From: Cohnella sp. CFH 77786
Lineage (GTDB): Bacteria; Bacillota; Bacilli; Paenibacillales; Paenibacillaceae
Assembly: GCF_019400745.1 (NCBI RefSeq)
Contig: NZ_WJIB01000026.1
Span: 1-64,000 of the forward strand
Reading direction: 5' to 3'
DNA length: 64,000 nucleotides
How positions within the stretch are numbered: the first letter of the stretch is position 1; each line of letters begins with the position of its first letter. The notes under the pieces are model-generated. The model saw nothing but the letters and a program-made list of their open reading frames with translations. It was not told where the DNA came from and searched no databases. The position numbers and the translations under genes are program-made. Below are positions 31,851 to 41,060 of the stretch, piece after piece.

Positions 31851-33203
31851 TTAGTCATCCTGCACCGATAACTCTTTCCGTATGGCTGCATCCGCCTTTT
31901 CTTTAATGGCTCTTACCGTATCGTCCAATGAACGTTGACCCCTAAGATACAGATCGCCTTCCGATAAAATAATATTGCTGTACTCCGTTGCTGCGGACCC
32001 GATGTTTTTTTCCTGAATAAAACCTAAATTGTTATCAAAAAATGCTTTTGATAAATCGTTCACGGTAACGCTGCCTCCGGAAGCGACCGCGATTTCCTTC
32101 AGCGCCTTTCTTTGGACGGCCCGATCGGTCAGAGCGGGGATATTTCCGCTCATCAATGCCGCGTTCTCGGCTCTGAATTTCACATATTCCAAAGCTTCCT
32201 TGGGATGAGCCGAATTCTTGTTCACGGCGTAGGTGTAAGTTACGCCGAAATTGTTCGTTCCCTTGCCATCCGTGGGAATTTGGGTGATGCCCCACTCCCA
32301 ATCTTTCGGGAAATCAGCATCATTCGTTAGAATGGAAGTATACCAGGTTCCAATCAGATGCATCCCGTATTTTCCGGACATAAACCCGTCCCATGTCAAT
32401 TTTTGCGTCTTGAACTCCTTCCAACTGGGTTGAATTTTATACACATTCCCTAAATCACCGAAAAATTTCAAGCTTTCCATGAACAGCGGATCGTCGTAAT
32501 TCGAGGTTCCATCCGCCTTGTAAGCGGAAACGTTATGTTGTTTGGCCAGCATGAATAAATAAATATCGTAATCCAACATATACGATCCATAGATTCCTTT
32601 GGCAGGATCGGTCAGTTTTTTTGCCGTTTCAATATATTGTTCCCATGTCCATTCCGACGGCGGATAGGGAACTCCCGCGTCATCAAATATTTTTTTGTTA
32701 TAAAATACGGCCCAAGTAGACACTTGTTCAGGCAATGCGTAAATGATGCCGTCATACTTCGTTAAATAGGGGCCGAACCTTTGATCCGCGTCGTAGTGTT
32801 CCGTTTTCATCAAACCGTTTAATGGCAGCAAATAATTTTTCTTCACATATTTGTCGAGGATTAAAGGTTGAATCAATGGAATGACGTCAACCGTACCGCC
32901 GGCAGCAAGATCCAAATCGACTTTCTTGTACATATCATTACCGGCTCCGGGAACCATTTCCGACTCGACTTGGATTCCTGTCCGGGCTGTAAACGCCTCA
33001 TTTACTTTCTTGTAAAACTCTTTAGATGAAAAATCGGTACCCAAGTACACTTTGATGGTGACTTGCGGTTTAGCTTCGCCGGTGGTGACAAGGGGTTCCG
33101 AAGACCTTTCCGGCTCCTTGGCGAAATTGCAAGCGGTTGCAAAAAGAAACAGCACCGCAATGGAAATCAAGATTATGAATCCGAATTTCGTTTTCCTTCC
33201 CAT
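31851..33203 (-). CDS. orphan extracellular solute-binding lipoprotein, SBP family 1
   Basis: 450 residues with lipobox Cys25 (LFATAC) and an SBP_bac_1 domain (QVTIKVYLGTDFSSKEFYKKVNEAF from about 48). Start preceded by GGAGG. Unlike the other two binding proteins in the window it has no permease genes beside it. It is divergent from a YesM-type kinase gene, so it may present ligand to the kinase or serve permeases encoded elsewhere. The gene is clearly more AT-rich than the galactosidase and c-di-GMP genes on either side, consistent with separate origin. Confidence 0.9.
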   Translation of the reverse strand: MGRKTKFGFIILISIAVLFLFATACNFAKEPERSSEPLVTTGEAKPQVTIKVYLGTDFSSKEFYKKVNEAFTARTGIQVESEMVPGAGNDMYKKVDLDLAAGGTVDVIPLIQPLILDKYVKKNYLLPLNGLMKTEHYDADQRFGPYLTKYDGIIYALPEQVSTWAVFYNKKIFDDAGVPYPPSEWTWEQYIETAKKLTDPAKGIYGSYMLDYDIYLFMLAKQHNVSAYKADGTSNYDDPLFMESLKFFGDLGNVYKIQPSWKEFKTQKLTWDGFMSGKYGMHLIGTWYTSILTNDADFPKDWEWGITQIPTDGKGTNNFGVTYTYAVNKNSAHPKEALEYVKFRAENAALMSGNIPALTDRAVQRKALKEIAVASGGSVTVNDLSKAFFDNNLGFIQEKNIGSAATEYSNIILSEGDLYLRGQRSLDDTVRAIKEKADAAIRKELSVQDD

Positions 33204-33319
33204 CTCGAATCCTCCAAAAACCCTGGTCTCTTACGATTGTCTTCTCATTTACACGAATGTCGAATCATGCCATACTTTAGACGTCGGCTTGCGCGCACGA
33301 ATATAAGGAGGAATCTGCG

Positions 33320-35173
33320 ATTACTTTCAGATTCGGCGTTCGGGAAAAACTGTTTTTGATCAATTCCGTGCTGGGACTGCTGCTTATCGTCAGTTCTTTT
33401 TCCTTTTTTTACTACTATATATCGGGACGTTTGGAGAAGCAAGCCATTGATAACTTGGAGGAATTAACGCTAAAGATATCGAATCAAGTCGCCTTGGTCT
33501 ATAGCCAGTTGAATCATACGTCATTTCAAATCAGCCAAACTTCCGAATTACAATATATTATGCTAAAAGCCGGCCAATCCAAGGAAAACAAGAACTTCTT
33601 CGCACTCCATACCGATGCTGAACGAATGGTTCAGAATTACTTATCGATCTACAAAAATCCCGGTCTGAATCTGTCAAGAATCAGTATCTATAACGATCGC
33701 GGCGACTATGTGAGTTTGGGAGAGCTCTGGGAGAATACGGATTCCATCCGTTCTTATTTGCTAAGCGATTCATTCAAAGCTTCATATCTTCATTTCACCG
33801 AAGACGATACCATTCACTTCGCCGGTCCCCATATTGATCCCTATTACCCCGAGGGAAAACAACGGATGGTCTCCTTTTATCGCGTATTTCACAATGAGGT
33901 TGAAACCCTCGGCCTGATCGAATTTCAGCAGAACGTTTCGAAATTCGAAGAAACCTTGGGCGTACCCTATGCAGGAAATACCGAGGTGTTCTTATTTGAT
34001 CCGGAAGGTCGGCCTGTATTCACGACGCAATCCGGGCAGGCGAATCCGAATGTAACGTTTCATCAATTGCTTGGAACCGAGCTCTCCGACACATCTGCCG
34101 ATATAAATCCCGAAACCATCATCAAATCCGATCTTATTTATTCCTTCATACGATATCCTTCAAACCCCTGGACGGTTGTCCTTGCCGTTCCCAAGTCCGA
34201 TTTTCTTTCATCCATCAAATTGGTAGGCAGACTGATCGTCATCGTAAGCATCGCCTTCATCATTCTTAGTTTTATCATGAATTACGTCATCGCCAAACAA
34301 TTTACAAAAAAAATCCGCAGAACGGTCAACATGATCAGGCAGGTTCGATTGGGGAATCTCACGATACCGCTCGATCATGCGGATGATGAAATGGTACAAA
34401 TCCATAATGCCTTCAATAGCATCATCGATCGTCTTAAGACTTCCATCGAAGCTGAGGCGGACGCGCGTTCACGTGAAACCAAGGCGCGGCTATACACGCT
34501 GGAATCGCAAGTCAATCCGCACTTCCTGTATAATGTGCTTGCGGTCATTGGATCCGTCGGAGAGGAAGCCGGCGCGGATAAAGTAGCCGAATTATGCGAA
34601 AAGCTAGGCTCGATGTTCAGGTATACGTTGCAAAATCCGGACAAAGAAGTGACGATTCGCGATGAAATGATGTACGCGCAGCTCTATCTGGAACTGATGA
34701 AGGTCCGGTACGAGGATCACTTGCAATATCAGGTGGAAATAGATGAAGCCTCGCTTTTGTATAAGGTGCCTCGCCTCATCATCCAGCCTTTAATCGAAAA
34801 TTGTTTTCATCATGCTTTTCAAACTTGCAATCCTCCATGGGAAATCCACGTCACCATTCGGCAAACTCCCGAGTACGGCTGGTTGCTCGAAGTAAAGGAT
34901 CGGGGGGTTGGGTTCAATCCGAAGGTGATTGCCAAACTCCAACGTTTAGATGGCCTCCATGACGATTCGGACGGCGATCATAAAAGTTTACAAGAAGAAT
35001 CGTCCGGAAATCATGGCGGCGTAGGTCTTATCAACACGATAAAACGATTGAAGCTGACTTATGGCGGTTTGTTTTCTTATGAAATTGCACCGAACCGTCC
35101 GAAGGGATCCATCGTTCGGATCGGAGTGAGGAAGGCAACCGAGGATCATCTGCAATATCCTTCCGCGACTTGA
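33320..35173 (+). CDS. orphan YesM-type sensor histidine kinase with probable ATT start
   Basis: About 617 residues if translation starts at ATT 33320, which has AAGGAGG 8 bases upstream. No ATG, GTG or TTG lies in frame between the stop at 33278 and TTG 33356, and that TTG has no ribosome site and would cut the usual N-terminus (TFRFGVREKLFLINSVLG). Domains: membrane segment about 15-35, extracellular sensor, membrane segment near 295-318, HAMP, SQVNPHFLYNVL phospho-His motif, HATPase_c with ENCFHHA and KDRGVGFN. No response regulator gene is adjacent. Confidence 0.88.
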   Translation: MTFRFGVREKLFLINSVLGLLLIVSSFSFFYYYISGRLEKQAIDNLEELTLKISNQVALVYSQLNHTSFQISQTSELQYIMLKAGQSKENKNFFALHTDAERMVQNYLSIYKNPGLNLSRISIYNDRGDYVSLGELWENTDSIRSYLLSDSFKASYLHFTEDDTIHFAGPHIDPYYPEGKQRMVSFYRVFHNEVETLGLIEFQQNVSKFEETLGVPYAGNTEVFLFDPEGRPVFTTQSGQANPNVTFHQLLGTELSDTSADINPETIIKSDLIYSFIRYPSNPWTVVLAVPKSDFLSSIKLVGRLIVIVSIAFIILSFIMNYVIAKQFTKKIRRTVNMIRQVRLGNLTIPLDHADDEMVQIHNAFNSIIDRLKTSIEAEADARSRETKARLYTLESQVNPHFLYNVLAVIGSVGEEAGADKVAELCEKLGSMFRYTLQNPDKEVTIRDEMMYAQLYLELMKVRYEDHLQYQVEIDEASLLYKVPRLIIQPLIENCFHHAFQTCNPPWEIHVTIRQTPEYGWLLEVKDRGVGFNPKVIAKLQRLDGLHDDSDGDHKSLQEESSGNHGGVGLINTIKRLKLTYGGLFSYEIAPNRPKGSIVRIGVRKATEDHLQYPSAT

Positions 35174-35192
35174 AGCGGTACTCCCTCTCCGA

Positions 35193-35738
35193 TCAAACGA
35201 CCTCGGCGCCCAAGCAGTTGCGATAATGGCGCAGCGCCCATTCGTGGCCTGCCGGGTCGAAGCTGGCGACCGCTTTCTCGTGCACGACGATCTTATAGTT
35301 CCGATGATAGGCATCCACGGCGGTGTGAAGAACGCAAATGTCGGTGCAGACGCCGACGAGGTGGATTTCGGAGATGCCGCGTTCCCGCAGCTTCAAGTCC
35401 AAATCCGTGCCCGTGAAAGCGGAGTACCGCGTCTTGTCCATGTAGCGGACGTTCGGCAACCGCCGGATGCTTTCGTACAGTACGCCGAGTTCCCCGTACA
35501 GGTCTCGACCCTCCGTTCCGCGAATATTGTGCGGCGGAAACAGTTTCGTTTCCGGATGGAACCGGTCGTCTTTGTCGTGTACGTCAACCGCGAACACAAC
35601 GTAATCGCCCGCTTCCGCGAATTCCTTCGTCAAACGCGCGATTTCCCGTTCGATCGCCTGTCCCGGCGCCCCGCACGTCAACGCCCCGTCCGACGCGATG
35701 AAATCGCGGGTATAGTCGATGTTGATCAATGCTCGCAT
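35193..35738 (-). CDS. pncA: nicotinamidase (isochorismatase-like cysteine hydrolase)
   Basis: 181 residues. Asp8 (NIDYTRDF), Lys102 (MDKTRYSAF) and Cys135 (GVCTDICVLHTA) form the catalytic triad. Asp52, His54 and His61 (VDVHDKDDRFHPE) are the metal ligands. The KLFPPHNIRGTEGRDLYG stretch is characteristic of Bacillus PncA (YueJ). It deamidates nicotinamide to nicotinate for NAD salvage in the cytosol. It is a single gene, convergent with the kinase gene (20 bases between stops). Confidence 0.9.
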   Translation of the reverse strand: MRALINIDYTRDFIASDGALTCGAPGQAIEREIARLTKEFAEAGDYVVFAVDVHDKDDRFHPETKLFPPHNIRGTEGRDLYGELGVLYESIRRLPNVRYMDKTRYSAFTGTDLDLKLRERGISEIHLVGVCTDICVLHTAVDAYHRNYKIVVHEKAVASFDPAGHEWALRHYRNCLGAEVV

Positions 35739-35821
35739 GTCGCTTTTCCCCCATTCTGGCGATGACCTTCTATGCCTCCACTCCGACCCTCTTGAATCCT
35801 ATCCTCGAACTTTTCACTTGT

Positions 35822-37501
35822 TCAACCGACAACCCGGTTTCTTCCCGCGCGCTTGGCCTGGTACAAGTTGTTGTCTGCCAGCGTCAATAAGCGGGAACGG
35901 CTTAGTCCATCGGAGAAGGTACTGATTCCCATGCTGGCCGTAACTTTCAATGTCCCGGTAATGGGACACCAGTCCATGGAACGAATCGTATGGCAGAGCT
36001 CTTCCGCATAGGCCAATGCCTGTTTGGAATCGTATCCGGGAAGCACGATAAGGAATTCCTCTCCGCCTATGCGGGCGGCTGCTTTGGGCTCTTCGGCGGC
36101 GGCTTCAAGGATTTTGGCGACATGGATCAGCACCGTATCGCCGATCTCGTGGGACAGCGTATCGTTGATTTGCTTGAAATGATCGAGATCCAGCAAGACG
36201 ATCGAGAGGGGGGCGCCGGAAACGACGGAGAGCCGGATCCATTCATCGACCTGCATGTCTATGTAACGCCTGTTGTACAGGCCGGTTAAGGGGTCTCGGA
36301 AAGCCAAATTCCGGTAATACTCGCTGGCGCGTTTGGCCTCTTCCGTTTCAAAGACGGCCTGCAGAACTTTGGCCCGGGCTTCGCGTTCTTTGGAGCGCAG
36401 CTTTTCCGATTCGGCATGGAATCTGCGGAATTCCTCATAAGCTTCGCGGTAACGTCCGGATGCGGCATAGAGCTCGGCTTGCTCCTCCATGATATTGACC
36501 TGGTAACCCGCGAAGCCGTGCTCCTCGCAAAGCCTCAGCGCTTCGTCCAGCGTTGCTTGCGATCGGCCGTACGCTCCTTGAAGCCGTTGAGCCATCGCAG
36601 CGGTGATGAAACATTCGGGCAGCATTTCGAACTCATTTACAAGACGGTCCAGCTGACGATCGATAACAGCCTGCAGCGTACGCTCCGATTCCTCATAACG
36701 TCCACGGAGGATTTCAACCCTCGCAATCGTATCCAGAATGCGGGGATTGAGCGGCAGTCCGTGCTTTTGCCCAAACTCACGGAGCCGTTCGATGATCCCG
36801 GTTGCTTCTTCCGTATTCCCCATTTCATACTGCGCATAGGCCATATTGTTTAACGTAATCAAGGCAATTTGCAACTGATTCGTTTCGAGCGCGATGTCAA
36901 GAGTCTCTTGAAAACTTCGATTGGCCTCTTCATATTCCCTGCTTCGAGCAAGAATACACCCCATCAGCAGAAGGTGATTTCCCCGAATCTGGGGCCGCGC
37001 ATCGTTGGGCAGAAGCTGGCAGGAATGCAGCGCATGCTCCAGCGCCCTTGGCAAATCTCCGAGACACTGGAAAAAAACGGACAGATGCCGGTGCGCGCGA
37101 GCCGAAATGTATGCATGGGGATGAGATTCGGCCCATCCGCTGATTTTCTGGAGAATGCGTCCTCCTTCCGCTAGTAGTCCTTTCCGAATCATGATTTCGG
37201 CATGGATTAACTGGGCGCGCATTTCCAGTTCCTCGACACCCAGCATCGAGGCAATCTCTACTGCTTTCAAGGCAAAGGTAATGGCGGATTCAATATGAGG
37301 ACGAGTTGTAAATTCTAGGACATCCAGCGCCATGGCAAACGTCTCCGGGGTGTAGCATTCGACCCGATCGTCCTTCCGGGACAGATTCGAATTCTCGTCC
37401 CACAGGTGGAAGCAGTACACGCATGCTTCTATCGATCCGAAATCAGGATGCCATACCAGCTTGCCTTGGCATCTGTTGCATTGCATTTGGATAAGTTTCA
37501 C
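35822..37501 (-). CDS. diguanylate cyclase with N-terminal zinc-ribbon and TPR-like repeats
   Basis: About 559 residues from GTG 37501, which has GGGAGG 7 bases upstream. Residues 8-30 hold two CxxC pairs (CNRC and CVYC), a likely zinc ribbon. About 60-385 is helical and TPR-like (for example RGNHLLLMGCILARSREYEEANRSF), and a GGDEF domain fills the last 165 residues with an intact active loop RIGGEEF. There is no membrane segment, so it is a cytosolic c-di-GMP synthase, probably controlled by protein or peptide binding to the repeats. It is last in a run of c-di-GMP genes, all minus strand. Confidence 0.88.
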   Translation of the reverse strand: MKLIQMQCNRCQGKLVWHPDFGSIEACVYCFHLWDENSNLSRKDDRVECYTPETFAMALDVLEFTTRPHIESAITFALKAVEIASMLGVEELEMRAQLIHAEIMIRKGLLAEGGRILQKISGWAESHPHAYISARAHRHLSVFFQCLGDLPRALEHALHSCQLLPNDARPQIRGNHLLLMGCILARSREYEEANRSFQETLDIALETNQLQIALITLNNMAYAQYEMGNTEEATGIIERLREFGQKHGLPLNPRILDTIARVEILRGRYEESERTLQAVIDRQLDRLVNEFEMLPECFITAAMAQRLQGAYGRSQATLDEALRLCEEHGFAGYQVNIMEEQAELYAASGRYREAYEEFRRFHAESEKLRSKEREARAKVLQAVFETEEAKRASEYYRNLAFRDPLTGLYNRRYIDMQVDEWIRLSVVSGAPLSIVLLDLDHFKQINDTLSHEIGDTVLIHVAKILEAAAEEPKAAARIGGEEFLIVLPGYDSKQALAYAEELCHTIRSMDWCPITGTLKVTASMGISTFSDGLSRSRLLTLADNNLYQAKRAGRNRVVG

Positions 37502-37541
37502 AGGAAAACCTCCCACACCTGCCGATTCAGGTATTCCCTCT

Positions 37542-38648
37542 CTAGGGTCCGAATACGTTCATCCGAGCCGTGCCAGATGCCGATACGGCCTTGTTTCTCC
37601 CCGTCCTCTTCGCTTCGTACAATGCGGCATCGGCGGCAGCCAACAAGTTCTCGCCGGCAATATCCGGGTAACTTGCCGTCCCGATAGAGGTCGTGATCGG
37701 GATGCTTTGCCCGTCCGGCAACCGAAAATGGAATCTTCGTACTTCGGCGCAAATCGCATCTGCAACCGTTAAAGCGTGGCTGCGGGGACAATTTTCCAAG
37801 ATAACGGCATACTCTTCTCCGCCTTTCCGAAATACGGATTGAGGAGACCCCGTGCAATCGGCCAACACCGCCGCGAACTGCTTCAATATTTCGTCGCCGG
37901 CTGCGTGCCCGTAAGTATCGTTGACCATCTTGAAATCATCGATGTCGACCATCAGGACGGAAAGAGCGGAATGCCTGACATTCGCTTGCCGGACAGCTTC
38001 ATTATAGCTTACGTCAAAGGATCGAACATTGGGCAATCCGGTCAGATGGTCTTTCGTTGCTTCCGTTTCGTATTTCAGGAAAAGCGCCTTCGTCCGGTCC
38101 AAGTAGTAAATGACGTAGGCGATCAGAACTCCGCTTGCGAGGTATATCGGGACGAATGCAAAGATTACCGGCCGGCTGTTCTCCCGGAGCAGCCAATAAA
38201 CGTTGATCGCCGGCAATGCCGCTGAATAGAGCAGGAGGCAAGCCCATGCCTTGCGGTAATCCTTTACGATATGTACGATGATGCCGCAGCCGATCGCGTT
38301 TACCACGATGGAGATGGAACTCGAGACCGCGGCATCGGTAAGCGCGCCGAACAAAGTCAGCCTTGCGGCGGCAATGATAAGGCTTGCCAATACGGCTGCC
38401 GGAAGTCCCTCGAACAGGGAAGCGCAAACGATGGCGAGCGAACGCAAATCCATCATCATGGAAGGGGTAACCCGGATGCTCAGCAGTATCTGGCAGATGC
38501 CGATCAAGCCGAACACGACGCCGATCGCCCACTTCCGCTTGGCGCTGCCTGAAGTGCGCAGCAGCGGTTGGCTGGAGATCTGCGTTACGATAAAGATCAT
38601 GGTGGACAGTAAGGCAAAATTGGAAATCAAATCTCTTGCCAATAGCAT
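37542..38648 (-). CDS. membrane diguanylate cyclase, 5TM-LytS-type sensor
   Basis: 368 residues. The N-terminal about 190 residues contain five to six membrane segments, with SIRVTPSMMMDLRSLAIVCASLFEGLPAAVLASLIIAAARL resembling the 5TMR_LYT module of LytS. The C-terminal GGDEF domain has the active loop RKGGEEYAV and the DIDDFKMVNDTYGH metal-binding motif. It should make c-di-GMP at the membrane. It lies 40 bases upstream of the TPR cyclase and 33 bases after the GGDEF-EAL gene. Confidence 0.88.
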   Translation of the reverse strand: MLLARDLISNFALLSTMIFIVTQISSQPLLRTSGSAKRKWAIGVVFGLIGICQILLSIRVTPSMMMDLRSLAIVCASLFEGLPAAVLASLIIAAARLTLFGALTDAAVSSSISIVVNAIGCGIIVHIVKDYRKAWACLLLYSAALPAINVYWLLRENSRPVIFAFVPIYLASGVLIAYVIYYLDRTKALFLKYETEATKDHLTGLPNVRSFDVSYNEAVRQANVRHSALSVLMVDIDDFKMVNDTYGHAAGDEILKQFAAVLADCTGSPQSVFRKGGEEYAVILENCPRSHALTVADAICAEVRRFHFRLPDGQSIPITTSIGTASYPDIAGENLLAAADAALYEAKRTGRNKAVSASGTARMNVFGP

Positions 38649-38681
38649 GAAATCACAACTCTCTTGATTATTTCCCGCCGT

Positions 38682-40813
38682 TTAGCCGAGTCTCTTCGCC
38701 TCCCTGCCCTTGGCGCTGCCCAGCCAACCTTCCGCCTGGTCCGGGGGCACCGGCGGACTGAAATAGAACCCCTGTATTTCGTCGCATCTTCGCTTCTTCA
38801 AAAACTCGAGCTGATCCGCGGTTTCCACCCCTTCGCAAATGACTTTCAGCCCCAAATGATGGGAGAGCGAAATGAGGGACTCCACGATCGCCGCGTTATC
38901 CGGATTGTTCGTCACGTCTTTGACGAACCCCTTGTCGATCTTGAGCACGTCGAGCGGAAAGCTGCGCAAGTAGCCGAAGCTGGAATATCCCGTACCGAAA
39001 TCGTCGAGTGCGATGCTCAGCCTGCTTTTCTTCAATTGATGCATCGTATGGTTCGACAATTCGGGCGTCTGCATCACGCAGCTCTCCGTCAGCTCCAGCT
39101 CCAGCCACTTCGGATCGATTTCGTATTCCGCGAGGATGCCGCGAATCCTCGTGACCAGATCCTTCTTTTGAAATTGGCGGCTCGAAAGGTTCACGGATAC
39201 GGGAATCGGCTCCAAGCCTGCTGCCATCCATGCCTGAAGCTGCCTGCAAGCTTCTCTCAGCACCCATTCGCCGAGAGGAACGATCAGCCCCGTATCCTCG
39301 GCCGCCGGAATGAACAGACTCGGGGGGACCATGCCCTTCGTCGGGTGTTTCCAGCGGATCAGCGCTTCCATGCCGGCGACGCTTCCGCTTCGAGTCTCCA
39401 CCTTGGGCTGATAATAGAGCAGGAATTCGCCGCGTTCGATCGCCTTGCGCAAATCGTTTTCAAGCGACAACCTCTTCAACAGCTTCTCGTTCATATCCTC
39501 CGTATAGATATGAAAATCAATCCCTCGCTCTTTGGCGTAGTACATGGCCGTATCCGCATTCCGGATCAGCGTATCGGCGTCCTTGCCTCCGCTTGGATAC
39601 AGGCTTGCCCCAATGCTCGGCTTGGCGAACAGCTCGTATTCGTCTACGAGGACCGGATCCTCGAGCACGGACAGGATCGATTCCGCTTTGATCCTTACGT
39701 CTTCCCAGCCCCGAACGTTCTTCATGAGGATCATGAATTCATCTCCCCCGGGCCGTGCGAGCAGCTCGTCCCCGCTCAGCCCCGCCTTCAACCGCTCGGC
39801 CAGCTCGAGCAGCAAGCGGTCGCCGACTTGATGCCCGAGACTGTCGTTCACGGTCTTGAACCGGTCCATATCCAGATACAATACGGCAGCCGAATGCGCG
39901 CGTTCCGGCAAATCGGAAATCGCCGCCGTCAGCCGCTCGCGGAACAAGAAACGGTTTGGAAGTCCGGTCATGGAATCGTGAAAGGCCAAATTCCGCAACT
40001 CTTCCTGATGGCGGTTGCTCTGTCGCCGGAGGATGAAGTAAGCAAATGCCGCCAATATCGAATACAAAAACAACAGGACGGCGAAGATGCTCCCGCTCAT
40101 GCCGATGCGGGCCATTGCGACATTTCTCAGAAACAGCCGGCCGTCGTAATCGATTCCAAGGACGCCGTGAAGCTCCCCTTTAGCATCGTAAATCGGGACA
40201 AAAGCGCTGATCGTGATTCCCCACGGGTCTTCGGAGACCTCGGACTGAAACGTCTCTCGCCCCCGGAACGCTTCCTCCAGCTCCGGAATCCGTTCCGCGT
40301 ATACTTCCCCGATCGGAACCCTCGCCTCCACATCGCCGGAAATCCGGCCGTCGCGGTTATAATCCGTTTCGGGTCCCAGGATAAAGACGTTCCGACCGTC
40401 TCCAGCTTGCGAAGCGTATAGAAAGAAATTACCTGCGGATCGAGCTTCATCCAGCGAAGCATTTCCTCCAGTAACCGCAAATAGACCGGATCGTCAGACG
40501 GGGTGTCCAGCCGGATGCCCGCGTATCCGTTCTCGGACAATTCGTAGGCCAGAATCGGCGCCATGCTCGTCAACATGACTTTCGTTCGCTTGTATTCCCT
40601 ATTTTCCGACAATTGAACGAGAAACCATCCGCATAGCATAATAACGATCGTTATCGCTGCCACGATAAGCATAACCGGCCTGAGCCGCCGGATGTCGACC
40701 GACGGCAGCCACGATTTGCGCACGAACCGCATCAATCCCGCCAACGCAAGCATGACGAACGCCGTAAAGAGGATATAATCCATGCCGCCTTTCACAATTG
40801 AGTGAAGGGTCAC
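38682..40813 (-). pseudogene. GGDEF-EAL protein interrupted by a frameshift near 40389-40400
   Basis: The N-terminal part (two membrane segments and an extracellular sensor region) runs from about GTG 40813 in one frame. After LRKLETVG the similarity moves to another frame, giving NVFILGPETDYNRDGRISG joined to VEARVPIGEVYAERIPELEEAF. One missing base in the GGAAC tract explains it. The GGDEF loop RPGGDEF and the EAL motif MEALIRW are intact, so before the lesion this was a membrane sensor with both domains. It could be a pseudogene, a programmed or phase-variable site, or a sequencing error. The start is uncertain. Confidence 0.8.
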
Positions 40814-40858
40814 CCTCTCTCCCCCTTTCTTGTTCATTCCTGGGCGCCAACGAAGGGA

Positions 40859-41020
40859 AAATGGCTCCGTCGCCTGTCTTAAATCTTCCGCTAACCGAGA
40901 TAACGAAGCAGCGGAGGATTCGGTTCGTTGCATGGCGGGCAATTGTTCTTCCGTCGCAGCCGCAACGTTCTGCGTGCCTCCGGCCATTTCCCGGGCTATC
41001 GCTTCTTTCTTCCGCGCGGC
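40859..41020 (-). pseudogene. C-terminal fragment of a methyl-accepting chemotaxis protein
   Basis: About 54 codons read AARKKEAIAREMAGGTQN then VAAATEEQLPAMQ and SSAASLSRLAEDLRQA. That is the typical last part of an MCP signalling domain, where NVAAATEEQ and SLSRLAEDL are near universal. A stop precedes it and the rest of the receptor is absent. It runs in frame into the start region of the GGDEF-EAL gene. The wording differs from the two intact MCPs at 50781 and 52385, so it is not a simple copy of either. Confidence 0.75.
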
Positions 41021-41060
41021 TTAGGAATTGTTCCTGAGCCTCAGCTCCGGGTAAGTCTCG

